DNA of 64,000 bases from Rhizopus arrhizus (GCA_024220505.1 JAKZZE010000019.1:682001-746000); one strand, 5' to 3'; numbered from the stretch's first letter, positions 22,811 to 34,910 are shown. Notes: generated by a model from the letters alone, not told the origin. A program made the numbers and translations.

Positions 22811-24139
22811 ATGCCACCTTATTCTTATCCAATTACTTTTGAGGAACTTGAAGCCAAAGAATGGGCATCAAATACAGTCAAGGATATATTGACAGATATA
22901 TCACCTGTATCATTTGAGTCAAGCCTTGTCAACCTGGAAATTATTCAAGAAGAAGAGCAAATACCAAAAAGGAAAAAAAAGAACCAAAGAGAATCACTTA
23001 AAAGAGTGAGCACATTAAGGCGCTCATTTTCTTTTCTAGAAAGTAATCTATTTCGAAACAATCATCATGAAGAACGGAAAACGACCCGATCATTAAGTAC
23101 AGTATTGACCGATTATCAATTGACCACCTCACATCCCGTTACACCCTCACTTCCTAAATTATCCCTTCAATCATCTATTTCTAGTCGTATTCGACATACA
23201 TGGCATGTGGATCGAGCAAGTGTAAAGCAAATGTTTTTACACACAGACTTATTTAATACTCTAACTGCATACTCACACAAGATATCAACTAAAGAGCGGA
23301 AAGGAATCGCGATGTGGAAGAGTACCTATGCTGCATATATTGTTGAACCCCCTCCTTCCCTAAAATATAAGGTAACACAAATAGTCTTTATTTTCATTTG
23401 CTGAACTATTTGTATAGCCAAAAGTAATTGACAAGATGTCTATCCAACTATCAAAATTCATTAGAACTGAATTATTAACAACAGAAGAAACTTATCTAAG
23501 TCATCTAATGACAATTAAAAATGTAAGAAATTAAAAGTTTATATAATTTTTTTTTTTTACTCATAAAATATAGTTTTATATGGATCCCTTATTCCGAGCT
23601 GCCTCTCAAAAACGTTCGTTAGTGAACTTGAAAGATGTGGAAATCATATTTGCCCACATACCTCAACTTATTAGTGTATCATCAGCAATTGCAGAACGCT
23701 TGCATAAAGTAATCATCGGTACTCCCGAGGAAAAATCAACAAACCAAGAAGGCTCAGCATTATTTATCGGCAAAACTTTTTGTGATTTTGAAAATTATTT
23801 TGATGTTTATATCGCATACGCCGTTAATTTTTCAAAATCTAGAAAATATTTAAATAAAGCAAGCTCAAATATTGTGTATCATCAACTTGTAAAGGTAAGT
23901 AGATAGTGAATAAAAAGACCAATATAATAACACACTATTAGGATTCGATAAAGAAAAAAGAAAATAGAATGTTACTTGATGATTACATGATCGCACCTAT
24001 CCAAAGAATCACACGTTATTGTCTACTATTAAAAAGCCTTCAAAAACATTCAGCTCCTACTGATCCAGACTTTACTTATTTGGATAAAGCCATCAAATGT
24101 CTATCTGCACTCGCATTTGCTATGAATCATGTACAGTAA
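22811..24139 (+). CDS. RhoGEF with DH domain and no PH domain
   Basis: Four exons (22811-23371, 23418-23522, 23574-23894, 23942-24139) give 394 residues. The first half is basic and Ser-rich (KRKKKNQRESLKRVSTLRRS), probably disordered. The DH domain starts FIRTELLTTEETYLSHLMTI (conserved region 1, with the E-E-x-Y core), continues IFAHIPQLISVSSAIAERL, and ends with LLDDYMIAPIQRITRYCLLL, the strongly conserved last helix region. Such proteins exchange GDP for GTP on Rho-family GTPases that control polarity and the actin cytoskeleton. The frame ends about 30 residues after the last DH motif, without the PH domain that normally follows. Confidence 0.85.
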
Positions 24140-25031
24140 CCATTTCACTCATTCTTGTAGATATTGTATATACCTCTTATTCACCCCCTCTCTTCCATCA
24201 TTTCTTTTTATCTATGATTTATTAATAAAAAGCTATTTATGTCCTCCTCTTTCTTTTCGTCATCATCCTGCCATCCAAGCATAAATACACAATAAAAAAA
24301 AAGAAGGGGATTATGCAGTTGTACATGCAGATGTGACATGCAAATGTAAAGAAAAGTAATTAGTATCCTTGAGTAATTGATTCAATCATCCCTAAAAAAA
24401 AAGACTACTTTTTTGTTGAGTACATGACATACGGGATCTTCCTTTTTCATCCTCTTGTTCTGTGCTCATTAAAACCCCCCTTGGAGGAATAAATTGTACA
24501 TGAAGAACATGGTCAGTGAGAGAATAGGATGTGTAAAGATGAATGGATGTTCATTTCATTCATCCTTCATTATTTGAAATCATGAAAATGATAAGCACAC
24601 ATCATCATGTTCAATTACAACAAAAGGTATTTTAAAATAATTGCATTTAAAGATACTATAAATACAGTCTACATTCTTCATCATTTCCACAATTTCTTTT
24701 TTAAGCTTGTAATTCATATAACAAGCCAAAATGTTTCACATATTGTATCAAAACTGTCTTTAGCATCAATCGTTTTTATAAAAAGTGACAAATTCATTTG
24801 CTGTGTACAAGTTATTCTTAATATGAATTCACGATTTTTTAATATAATTTTAGTCATTTTGAATTGTCCTTAGAGTTTTCAAAGCCTTGACCAATTTTAG
24901 ATAAGAAATCATCTGTGCCTCTAGCAACCAACGCAGTCATCACACAGCTCCAAACCATTGACTTTACACCCTTCAGCTCTGAGCGACCTTATCTCCAAAC
25001 CCCTTTTTTTTTTTTTTAAAAAAAAAAGGTA
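24140..25031. other. Intergenic, no gene seen
   Basis: Downstream of the RhoGEF. Includes T-rich and A-rich runs; a T14 run followed directly by about ten A residues (25004-25027) marks the junction with the LINE fragment. The 88-codon frame at 24607-24873 is low-complexity AT-rich DNA and not convincing. Confidence 0.4.
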
Positions 25032-26008
25032 GAAAACTTTATTAAAATGCAGCCTTATATGGACACAGGGTATCATTATATCTTAATTGCCTAAACTAGT
25101 TCAATTTCAATAAAATACAAAGTAAAAGAAGCCATTTAGGATCAAGGAGAAAAAAAAATACAAAAGAGTGTGGAGGAGTATGTGGAATTAATATTTTGTT
25201 TTGTTGATCTAATTAAGAAAAGGGGAGTCCGGATGAATATTTGAGGGAAGGGAAAGGGGGAGGATTGATGGTGTGGGATAACACCAATATCAGAGGGCAA
25301 GCAACAGAAAATAGGTTATACAAAGGACCAGTAGTGTTTGATCAAATATCGCTTAAATGGCGTTTTTGGAAACTTGTTGAGAATATGTGACGCCGGGTCC
25401 TGAACCGAAGAAGGAACGTGGAGCCGGAGACAATGAACAACGTGTTGCTTAGCCAAGTGGTGAAACTGGCAGTGGGACAGTCGGAGGAACTCTCCAGATA
25501 GTCAACCTATACCTCAGCAGATGCATCGGCTCTGCTCGATGAGTGTCACAGGAAACCAAAGGATGAGATCAATGCTCAAATCTAGGTGGCCAAAAGAAAG
25601 AGGCTCGGAGTATTGACCAGTTGGGACCAAAGGAAGGTTTTTGCGCAGATGAGCCGTTTTGTACTTGTGAACATCGACAGAGATCAGCAGCGTGAGAGGA
25701 GAGAGCAAAGTACAACACAGAGAAGTGATGGACAGCTCGAACCGTTGGGGGTACGTAGTATGACTGAAAAAGCGGAAGGAAACAGGACAAGAGGGCGTCA
25801 TCAGGTAGAGTGAATGAGCAAAGAATGAATTTGGCTCGAAGGATATGAAAGTGTTTTTGCCATAGTGGAAACGCATGCAAGATTATGAATTACCTTTGTA
25901 GAGGCGGAAGGGCGAAACATCATGGATGAGCCGTAAAGAACTGTTTTGGGCAGATTCCTATAGCCAATAATAGTAACCAGCGAGGCAAAGGATCATCAAA
26001 CCATATTC
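25032..26008 (-). mobile_element. 5'-truncated LINE fragment, copy 1
   Basis: This 977-bp segment matches 55607-56585 almost base for base, in the same orientation, and diverges sharply at both ends. The 3' end of the element (low coordinate) abuts the A/T run at 25004-25027, as expected of a poly-A-tailed retroposon on the minus strand. Minus-strand frames read SLYLMTPSCPVSFRFFSHTT and the following ISVDVHKYKTAHL, resembling the region after the reverse-transcriptase domain of Mucorales LINEs. It is a broken, truncated copy. The family assignment rests on the longer second copy. Confidence 0.7.
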
Positions 26009-26539
26009 TTCAGACTCTCGCTGCTGTTTGCCCTAAAGAAGAAAAATGGGAAGGGAAGCGTAAGCTTCTTTGGTTGTTGTCTATTCAGTTTACTTATTAT
26101 TACCAACCATGTACAAACAGGGATCCAGAACCTGATCCGGAACTGCTACGGCTTCAGTAAGAAAGGAGGCTGTGGTCTGCTTTAGCAAGTGTCAGTATGG
26201 ATCATGTATCTGTTTAGGGTATTTATTACACGCTAGTAAATGATCACCAGAAAAGATTTACCATTAAAATCATCTTTGATATCTTTTGTTCTTGCTTTTT
26301 TACAGCTGATTTTTACCATGAACCCTGATAGTTTGGTAGGATACTAGTGATCTCGAACGTTCCTTGCTGAGAGTGCCTGTTTTATATCACAATAGAAGCC
26401 TTTATTTAACACCAATAAGCATTTTGACACTACTTGTTGTCATGAAGTTATAGTACAACGTTGTCAATTCTACAATGACTAATGAATCAATTTATATGAT
26501 CACTGAAAGCATAGACAATATAAATCAGAGGTTTTTTTA
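26009..26539. other. Intergenic between LINE fragment and inverted repeat
   Basis: No gene. The first part (26010-26200) has somewhat higher GC and may be older transposon sequence at the 5' break of LINE copy 1, but differs from the sequence next to copy 2. The remainder is AT-rich and unassigned. Confidence 0.3.
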
Positions 26540-27043
26540 TGACAGCATAACCAAGTATTTCTTTTGAAAACTGTCTTTGAAATGTGAATCATCTCCTGAA
26601 CTTACTCTCAATTATACTATTCCTTGTCAGAATAATTATCTTTCAGGCTATACATGACCTGACCAAGTTAAATTATGCAAATATATCTTTTCTTGCTTCA
26701 ACGGTAAAAGAGATCCTTTGCATTACTAGAAAAAGTCAGTTTCTCCAACAGTCTCAATGAATAAGAAACAGTAGTTGATTTAGCTGATAACAACAACCTG
26801 GAGTCGCAAGAAGCTTATAGTGATTTTATCTTTAAATGGTCAGACAAGCTTTCTTTCTTTTGAAAAGTACAAGAATAATCCTGTGTTGTTGAATGGCATA
26901 AAGCTTACATAGAATATATATACAGAATATATATACACGATAATGTCATCTCACCCAACTTGGTCTCTAATAAGCAAAGTCAAATAAACATTTTCCAAAG
27001 ATCCATAATTTGATTTCTCTGTGCTACTCAAAAGTGAGGGTAT
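26540..27043. repeat. Long inverted repeat, arm A
   Basis: This roughly 500-bp stretch is the reverse complement of 31443-31939, with only a few mismatches seen by eye, all near the 27014-27043 end. It contains a doubled GAATATATATACA unit (about 26908-26932). Read on the plus strand it has a partly open frame (ETVVDLADNNNLESQEAYSD), interrupted by stops, so it looks like old coding sequence rather than a simple terminal repeat. The two arms flank about 4.4 kb holding the MFS transporter. Confidence 0.8.
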
Positions 27044-28539
27044 TTAAAAACATACTAAATGTATCTCATGTACTTTTACACTTTTTCTTGCAGAGGCGAA
27101 AAGTAGTCTCTAAGTACTTAGAAAGTCTTATAAATTTAAAAAGAATCGTCTCGGATTCTATAAAAGTCCCAATTCTATTTTTGATCACTATAATTATTGA
27201 AGCATGCTGCTTTTCTGTTTAATACACTTGGGTCATTATTGAATTTTTATATCCTTAAAAAAAAGAAAAGAAAATTATTTATGGTCGTTTGAACAATTAA
27301 GAGCTAGCGTGGAAGCTTTTGAACAAAGTTCAACGTCTGAAGGAGATGAACAACCTTTTATTTGGTCTGTTTTGAACAATTTAAGCTCATTTCAGCAAGA
27401 TAAATATATTTTTCATGTAGTAACTAGCAAATTTCTATTGAACCTTATCTCAAATTTTACATGTACCGATTTGTTTGCAGCTTTTCCTAATATTGTATTA
27501 AGTTTCTCGGAATGTCTTGGAAATCATTCATTACCTTTTATGAGCTCCTTGTGAGGAAGAAAAAAAAATACAATGTACTCATACTTATTTATTTTGAAAT
27601 ACAGTAATAGTGCATAAGATGACCTAAACTCTCATCTACTTTCACTGCAACACTATAGCCAAATCTATTCAGGAAAGTGTAAAGAGAAAAGTTTAGTTTT
27701 GTTTTTGTAGGTTGTTAACGTATCCAAGATCAGGTTAATATTTAGGATATTAGATGTACTGCAGACAAGACTAAAATCAAGAGCTGAAAAATAAATTAAG
27801 TTATGTATACAACCAGTAACTGATGGAAGGGAGAAAGCTCAGTGGCGATCGCACTTGAGATTATGTGAATAAATGGTGGCAAAAGATCGAATAAGAAAAG
27901 TATCAATACGAGGTCAGTTACCTGTAGCGTCTGGAAACATGCTCTTTTACAAACAAGAGTGTTATGTACAAGTAATCCTTCAAAAAAGGCTATTACATGC
28001 TCAAACTGTATTCCAAAAGAGGTATTTCTACAACAAATCATCAAATATATTTCAAAGTAAAGCTAATTCCCGAACATTAGAAAAAAAGATAGCCGAGAAA
28101 AAAAAACAAGCGGGAACAGTCATTGTGTCATTTAAGAAGCTGCCTATAATAAGTAGAAACAATGGTTTGATCTTTACTTATTTGGCTGCATCAGACTGTG
28201 TCCTAATGGAACTAGCGTTACAGGTGATGATCTTGAAGATGATAGGTTTGGTGGGAGATGCAAGGAAAATTGCAATGAGTATCGTTCAAAGGAACAATGA
28301 CGGAAATAGCCAGATCATTCAAAGTAGCTAGACTAAGACACTGGATAATTAATAAATAAAATGTATGTCGTTTTTCTATAATAATTTAATTTATTACAAT
28401 ACGCATGCACATTAAAAGGACAAAAACTCGAATATTATTTAAATTAAATGATAACCGTCAAAGTTTAATATAGCAAAGGAATGTATGTACAGAAAGGTAT
28501 AAGAGGTGCGTTTTTCTAAACGGAAGAGTATAAAATGAA
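27044..28539. other. Decayed or unassigned open frames inside the inverted repeat
   Basis: Two plus-strand frames stand out: 27309-27554 (81 codons, starting MEAFEQSSTSEGDEQPF) and 27873-28331 (152 codons, rich in Lys and Gln). Neither has a recognisable domain, and both sit in AT-rich DNA next to mobile-element debris. They may be relics of a transposon-borne gene or true orphan genes; I cannot tell. No clean introns joining them were found. Confidence 0.25.
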
Positions 28540-30440
28540 TTACATGACAAATCTAAAGAACAGTATCCAGCTTAAACAAGCAAGTAAAGTATAAATGGCA
28601 GTATAAACGTAATTTGCCTTTAGAGGTCGGTTGGGTAAAGTACGCGTGCTCAGTTTGTTTTCAGTGTTTTGGTGGGCTTCACGAGCAGACATATCTAAGA
28701 TTCCGTGATATACTGATAAGTCAAGGATATAAAGTACAACAGCAGCGATCGTTGCAAGTGTAGCGATAACGATGAAGAATAACATGACTCCGTCATAGCC
28801 CTTGTTTGGGTCGGCATCTTGTAGTAAGCCAGTGGATATATCGAATATAGCTGCCCCTATATTTGTACCAGATTTAATCAGACCCATACCTGTGCCAATC
28901 AATGATAGTGGTAAGATAACAGGGACAGAGGAAACTAAGCCTACTGGACCAAGAGACAAACTAACACTGAAGAGAAGCATGCCAAGTAAAGGAGGTGTTG
29001 ATGTATATTCCAAAATTAGTAGAGATAATAACATGGATAAACCACTACCAATCACTAGTAGCAAAAAGAATGATTTAGTATCAACTGTTTACACCTAAAT
29101 GAATCTCTTAAACTTACTCATCCATGTACGCTTTCCGTAACGATCGACGCATACACCCAAGAATGGCATTAAAATAACAGGTAAAATTTGAGCAACACTT
29201 GCGGTTGCAGCAGCGCTGGCATTGCTAAATGAAAATTTCATCTTTACATATTCACTATAGATGAACAGGTTATGATGCTTGTTATTCATTTTTAGGAATA
29301 CTTTTTTACCTATTAATATGTAAGAAACAACCCCAACCGCCACCTAACATGAATTCCATTGAAGCGATCAACCAAAAGAATGAGGCAAATACATCAGTTT
29401 ATGCCAGCTAAATGATTTCTTGCGTTTGATGACTTCTATTTGTTTACGGCATCGAATTGCAGTATTTGAAACTGTTCTTAATAAATAAATATAAACAAAT
29501 GTAACAATCATAGAGAAGATGCACAATGATGCAGAGAACTATATCAAAAAAAATTTTAAGTATTCATCTACAATTATTTAATTTTATCATTTACCCATAA
29601 GCCATAACCGTACCAGCCGGTCCAGTTGGCAATTGGTATCACAGTAGCCTGGGCACAAAATGAGGCCTTGAATAAAGAAATATTAGACAACTGATTATTT
29701 GACCCCTTGCTGTATATGTATAATTCTTACCAAACGACTCACTGTTAGCATTAGAGCAACAACAGCTGCCAAGCTTCTGCCTCTGAACCATTGACTCAAG
29801 ATTGTTTCTTGAACAATAACAACAGTTCCACTTCCAATACCATACAAGATACGACCAAAGACCATCATGTGAAAGTTTTTGGAATGTGCTGAAAAGGCCA
29901 CAAGTACATTACCAGAAGTTATCAATAATGTAGTAATAAAAGCACCGGGAATAGTACCAAAGGCATCAATAAATATACCCCCAATAACTGGGAGTACAGT
30001 GTTCACTAAAGCTACACTAGATTGTATCACACCATATTGAGAATTGGTGATTCCAAACTCCTAATCAAGATCTGCGTCAAAAATTATCGATATCAACAGC
30101 AAGTAAAATATTTACTGTCTTGATTGTGTTTTTCATTGCTCCAAGGGTATGCGCTGCAAAATGACTTCCAACTGTTAAAATAATGTATTTTAGTGTTTCA
30201 TGTTGATTTTGTGAAAAAAAAAAAAAAACATGCTGATTTACCAGCTAGAAATATAGCACATAGCAAAGCTATTAACTTGTATTCCCATTTTTGTTCAGAT
30301 AAGTAGCAGTAATCTTCGTCATTGACAATTGGCAATTCGTTGTTTTGTGATTGAGTTCCTTTTCTTTTTGAAGAACAAGAATTTTTATTTTCTGAGCAGC
30401 AAGAAGGTCTGTTTTTTAAAAGTGGTGTTTGTTCATTCAT
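28540..30440 (-). pseudogene. MFS transporter (MFSD1-like) with an apparent one-base frameshift
   Basis: Seven exons (30440-30242, 30171-30116, 30060-29731, 29666-29595, 29538-29310, 29254-29118, 29084-28540) encode a 12-helix major facilitator of about 522 residues. Blocks include HFAAHTLGAMKNTIKTEFGI, GGIFIDAFGTIPGAFITTLL, MVFGRILYGIGSGTVVIVQE and FLGVCVDRYGKRTWM, the last like the loop 8-9 motif of the family. The start has a dileucine-like MNEQTPLL, typical of lysosomal/vacuolar MFSD1-type carriers. Within exon 5, around 29392-29405, the frame changes after SFSWHK; adding one base restores DVFASFFWLIASMEF. The exons sum to 1568 nt, one short of a multiple of three. This is either a real inactivating deletion or a sequencing error. 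The last intron is only 33 bp. Confidence 0.7.
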
Positions 30441-31442
30441 TATTCTAAACCTCAATTAACAGCAAACACAAAAGAAAAAAAAAAAGAAAGAAAGAAAGAA
30501 AAAAGAAAGAAGTATTCGGAGTGTCAAACCACCCGATGTATGATAATCTTTTTAAACCAATTATCAGATTTAAATTCTTATGATGTAAAAAAGAATCAGA
30601 TAAAAATAAAAGTTTTTTTAATTTATTAATAATTTTCTGTAAAAACCTTATATTACTTTTATTTATAACTAACAATAGAAGAATATATAATATATATTAA
30701 GACAGATATCAAACTCTTATGTTTAATGTAAAGAATATGTAATGCTCTCAATTCTTTATTAAATAAAAAGATAAATTCATGTGTTGCTGCTGTGTAACAA
30801 CATGTCGCGAAATCGTGCTTAAACATTTCACTAAACAAAGAAGAATGGAAAAAGATAAGAAAACAACAGATTTAATTATCGTTTCTACTCATTTACATAG
30901 AACAAATTACAAAGTAACGATATTTAACAAACCAAAGCCATTGTAATTGTGCTGCTCTATAAACGATTGAATACAATTCAATGAAATTTAAAATAAGCTA
31001 AACAGATGTGATCATTACCATTTACGGAAGAATTAGTAACCAAAGAGAATCAAAAACAATATTCTAATCATCACTAACAAACTTGCACAAATCACTTAAA
31101 ATATATCACCAAGATACTCTTTGTTTCCTTGGAAAGAGCACTCATGCTGATCATGACAGTACTCATCTACATAATGCTTATAAAACTTCGCGACAAGTGG
31201 ACGCCAATTCGTCTTACAATACACAAGCCTCTTATATGTAACTCTATTTTTGCACAACATTGTTACTACCGACATCTTCCTTTGACTAATCTTCCGACTA
31301 GATCAATAACTTCAACTGATCATTTTAATTATTTTCTAGTCTAAAAAGAACTCTATTACTGATTCAAATATTAGTCGATTTGAAATGACAGGAATACAAG
31401 TATATAAAAAAATTAGAACGTCTTTAATCTCCCCTCCTATTC
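30441..31442. other. Intergenic, AT-rich
   Basis: Upstream region of the MFS gene. Contains an AAAG-type microsatellite at about 30476-30510 and AT-rich sequence with TA-rich runs (30682-30700). The 71-codon frame at 31129-31344 is not convincing. No further structure was recognised up to inverted-repeat arm B. Confidence 0.35.
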
Positions 31443-31939
31443 CACTTTTGAGCAGTACAGAGAAACCAAATTATGGATCTTTGGAAAATGTTTATTTGAC
31501 TTTGCTTATTAGAGACCAAGTTGGGTGAGATGACATTATCGTGTATATATATTCTGTATATATATTCTATGTAAGCTTTATGCCATTCAACAACACAGGA
31601 TTATTCTTGTACTTTTCAAAAGAAAGAAAGCTTGTCTGACCATTTAAAGATAAAATCACTATAAGCTTCTTGCGACTCCAGGTTGTTGTTATCAGCTAAA
31701 TCAACTACTGTTTCTTATTCATTGAGACTGTTGGAGAAACTGACTTTTTCTAGTAATGCAAAGGATCTCTTTTACCGTTGAAGCAAGAAAAGATATATTT
31801 GCATAATTTAACTTGGTCAGGTCATGTATAGCCTGAAAGATAATTATTCTGACAAGGAATAGTATAATTGAGAGTAAGTTCAGGAGATGATTCACATTTC
31901 AAAGACAGTTTTCAAAAGAAATACTTGGTTATGCTGTCA
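31443..31939. repeat. Long inverted repeat, arm B
   Basis: Reverse complement of 26540-27043. The pairing holds from TTCCACTTTTGAG-like sequence at the left to ATGCTGTCA at 31931-31939, where similarity stops abruptly (arm A continues TTTTTTTATG, arm B continues AACAAAAATG). Near-identity over about 500 bp indicates a recent duplication, ongoing gene conversion, or an assembly effect. Confidence 0.8.
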
Positions 31940-32399
31940 AAACAAAAATGGTATTTGGTGTACCTGAAAAACTTGTTGAAGAATTCAAGCCACTTTTAAT
32001 CTTCCATCGCTAAGGTAACTCAACCCTTTGCATTATTCAGAAATTGGTTACTAAGTGCGTGTGACTCTAGCCTGAATATCAGGATATAATTTAATGTGGA
32101 AAAGAAGTCGACAGCCAATACTTTCTGCAGATTTGTATGTTCAGTTCAATGATAAGGTTCCCGCTATTGAATTACAAGCCATTTGTCCTTGTTTTATATC
32201 ACTCATATTAGTAACAGTGGGTGCGGTAAGTTGAAAAAAGTTCCAGATTGATAAGAACAATAGGCTTATTTTCCATGTTAATAGGAAAATCATAAGGCTG
32301 TACTACAAACCTAGTTGCTGTGAAAAATTTTATAGCAAGCATGTTTGACATATTGTAGGTTACATGAAATTCAGCTTTGTACCAAACTAAATTAACCAA
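31940..32399. other. Unassigned sequence after inverted repeat arm B
   Basis: AT-rich with broken frames. It may be the continuation of the coding relic seen on the far side (32400-33000), but similarity to any family is too weak to call. Confidence 0.25.
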
Positions 32400-33000
32400 C
32401 GCTATAAATCAGATCTTTTTGCAGGAACAGAAGAAACCTTATCTGCGCCCGAATTTTGCTTGTGATCTTATATAGTCGATCCGGCATTGGAGCATACAAC
32501 AAATACCTTAAGCAACAACACCACAATGTCATTTTATATTCTGGAGAAATTGAACTGTTACCCATAACCACTCAACTGAAAACCTAGAGTACCACCGACG
32601 GACGCCTGAAGTACAATGACGATGGAAAATTTTTGGAAAAAGTATTGAAACAGAGGTGCTATTGTCAGAAGTGTCGTCTACATATTCCGAGATTGGCAAA
32701 GGAAAAGCCAGTTTCGATTATTATAAGTCTATGTTTTGTTTATTAGTCATGCATCACAATCTTGCTACTCACATTAATAATGCTAGCTTTGACATGTTCA
32801 AACGGCTAAAGGTTCATTTCATCCATACTCACAGTAGATAAAACTGTTTTCTAACGCCACCGACACCTCATAGATTGGGAAATTCGACACTGGACGACTC
32901 CCACACCTACTCCAGACTTGTATCTAATGGACAAGGAGCAGAAGTGATTACTATGAAAGACTTTGAAGAAAAAGAGAGAGGAATTGTTTTTTCATAAATT
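32400..33000 (+). pseudogene. Decayed member of a dispersed Mucorales-type gene family (tentative)
   Basis: A plus-strand frame at 32656-32841 reads MLLSEVSSTYSEIGKGKASF, then DYYKSMFCLLVMHHNLATHI and FKRLKVHFIHTHS before a stop. This pattern (a hydrophobic LLxE-SS block, D-x2-K-x-M-F-x-LL, then a helix ending K-V-x-F-I-H) reminds me of a high-copy family of hypothetical proteins scattered through Mucorales genomes, often beside transposons. Flanking frames continue the similarity with stops (FHKFYYDFDG). The function of that family is unknown. The assignment is from memory and tentative. Confidence 0.3.
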
Positions 33001-34259
33001 TTACTATGACTTTGACGGGTAGGTGCTTCTTCTATAGTTTGTCCATATATATATTTTTTGAGATTAAGCGATTAACTTGTAGAATACACTAGGTTTCTTT
33101 CACAAAAACTATGAATATACTAACAACTTTGAATCAGGAGCACAAAGATGCCTTGATGGAAATCCGTTTTCTACCCCATTCGGCCTAAGCTTCTTTAATC
33201 GATCATATCCAGTTGTTGGCTGTACAATTAAATGAAAGAAAGCATATGAGCGAAATTTTTGATAATGGTTCAAAAAGTCCATCATCATAACAGCCTATTT
33301 AACCCTTGTTCTTCTATATGTTTCTATATATAATCAAATTAAAATTAACTATTCAACATAGACTTTATCCTATATCATTTCATTTTCATGGCCATTAACA
33401 CAATTGAGTCATGTATAATGATAAGAGATGTGCTACTTTATTCGTCAAGTTCAAAATATAGCGAACGTGTTGATAAGCAAGCTGATTTAAGCATACCAAA
33501 AATGAGTTGAGAATACTGTATGAACCAAATAGACCTCATTACACATAATGAGAATAAAGCTTATAGCTCTCTCGATTTTTGGAAAGTGTATATTATATTG
33601 TATAGTAAACTATGCTGTTTATTTAAAAACAATCATAGATTAAAAATGCGCGAAGTATCAACTAAAATATTAGATTCGTTGTTAAGCAATAGTAAAGGTA
33701 TTTAAATGAAGCTGCTATTGGAGTCAAACCACACACAGTACAAACAACGCAGTAAAGACTAACATTGAACCTTATGATACTACTATAATTTTAAATTGTT
33801 TTTTACATACAGCGAGTATCATTAGATTCTCTTGTTGATGAATAATAATTATTTTAGAGATGATATCCTGTCGTATCTATCATCTTTCCATCGGTAACTA
33901 TTGGGTTTTGCAAGAATGATGCTTAAAATATTTGACGTTTACAAAAGTTGATAATGATTTTTTTTTACACATTACAACACCCAATTACTATAAGCCTCAT
34001 CTTTTCTATTAACTCATTACTGTAACTGTGGTTTCTTAAAACATCTGATAAATGGCTTTAATTTAAGCAGGTTCTTTAAGATTTAATAACCTTGAATTCA
34101 TAAAGTGATCATTATTTTCAGCTATTTTTAAATCTTGAGGTAAATAAAAAAAATAACAATGAAATAATATTTATTTGTTTATTAAGTATGAAACAACTAA
34201 AAAAAAAGAAGAAAAGTGTACTTTTCTTAGTTCTCAAAGCGTACTCTTTTTTTTTACAA
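33001..34259. other. Gene-free AT-rich stretch
   Basis: No convincing frame on either strand. Short frames (for example 33520-33705) are AT-biased. Nothing resembling a tRNA, rRNA or intact transposon end was seen. Confidence 0.4.
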
Positions 34260-34910
34260 AGCAAGCTTTGATTAACAGGATCAACCACGAGAAGGTGAAA
34301 GTACATCTGATCCCAAAAACAAGAGGTGACAGCAAAAAGTATCCAAGTGCCAATACGATACCTTAAGCTAAGGAACCTTAAAGGAGGTACGATGCGCGTC
34401 AACGCGTCTTCTGATTCCTACCCTTGATGAATCAAGCCCTATTCCTAAAGCTTATTCATCATGAGGGGCTCACATTGGGGCCCAAGCAACTTTCTGAACT
34501 AATAAGAATAAAAGGAATGCCAGCTCACCCACGACTACTCAAACAGCCCAGATTGACAACAGCCGCTTGGTGATATAACCCAAACATGACCCTATCACAC
34601 TAGTCGTCACCTGTAAAAAAAGACTGCGATAGCCTGCCATGTTACTCGAAATAGCTTTTGGTTCGATACTTCCTAACAAAAGCATAAGCATTTATTGTTG
34701 TAACCGCATGGACTACCCAAGAGCCGCAGATAAGAGAAGAGCCTGTTTGCACAATCACGCCGCTGGATAACGCCAAGTAGCTAAATCCTCAGATCTGCAC
34801 ATTGAATCACCAATGTGTGTTAGGTTGCAGTGCAGCCCAGACAGCATGGACAGCTTGTCTTTAAACAAGGTGTCACAGACCATAACAAAAGCAGTTTTTA
34901 CAAAGTGAAA
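34260..34910. other. Composition island of higher GC, no ORF
   Basis: About 650 bp with visibly more C and G than the DNA on either side, including GCGCGTCAACGCGTC near 34395 and GGGGCTCACATTGGGGCCC near 34462. Stops occur in every frame. The contrast suggests a non-coding piece of a mobile element (for instance an LTR or UTR) or an old gene fragment, but no terminal repeats or family features were found. Confidence 0.3.

Noticed and set aside
25514..25880. Two overlapping minus-strand ORFs of 103-120 codons as possible new genes
   Set aside because: They lie inside the LINE fragment and recur at 56.1-56.5 kb; they are retrotransposon sequence.
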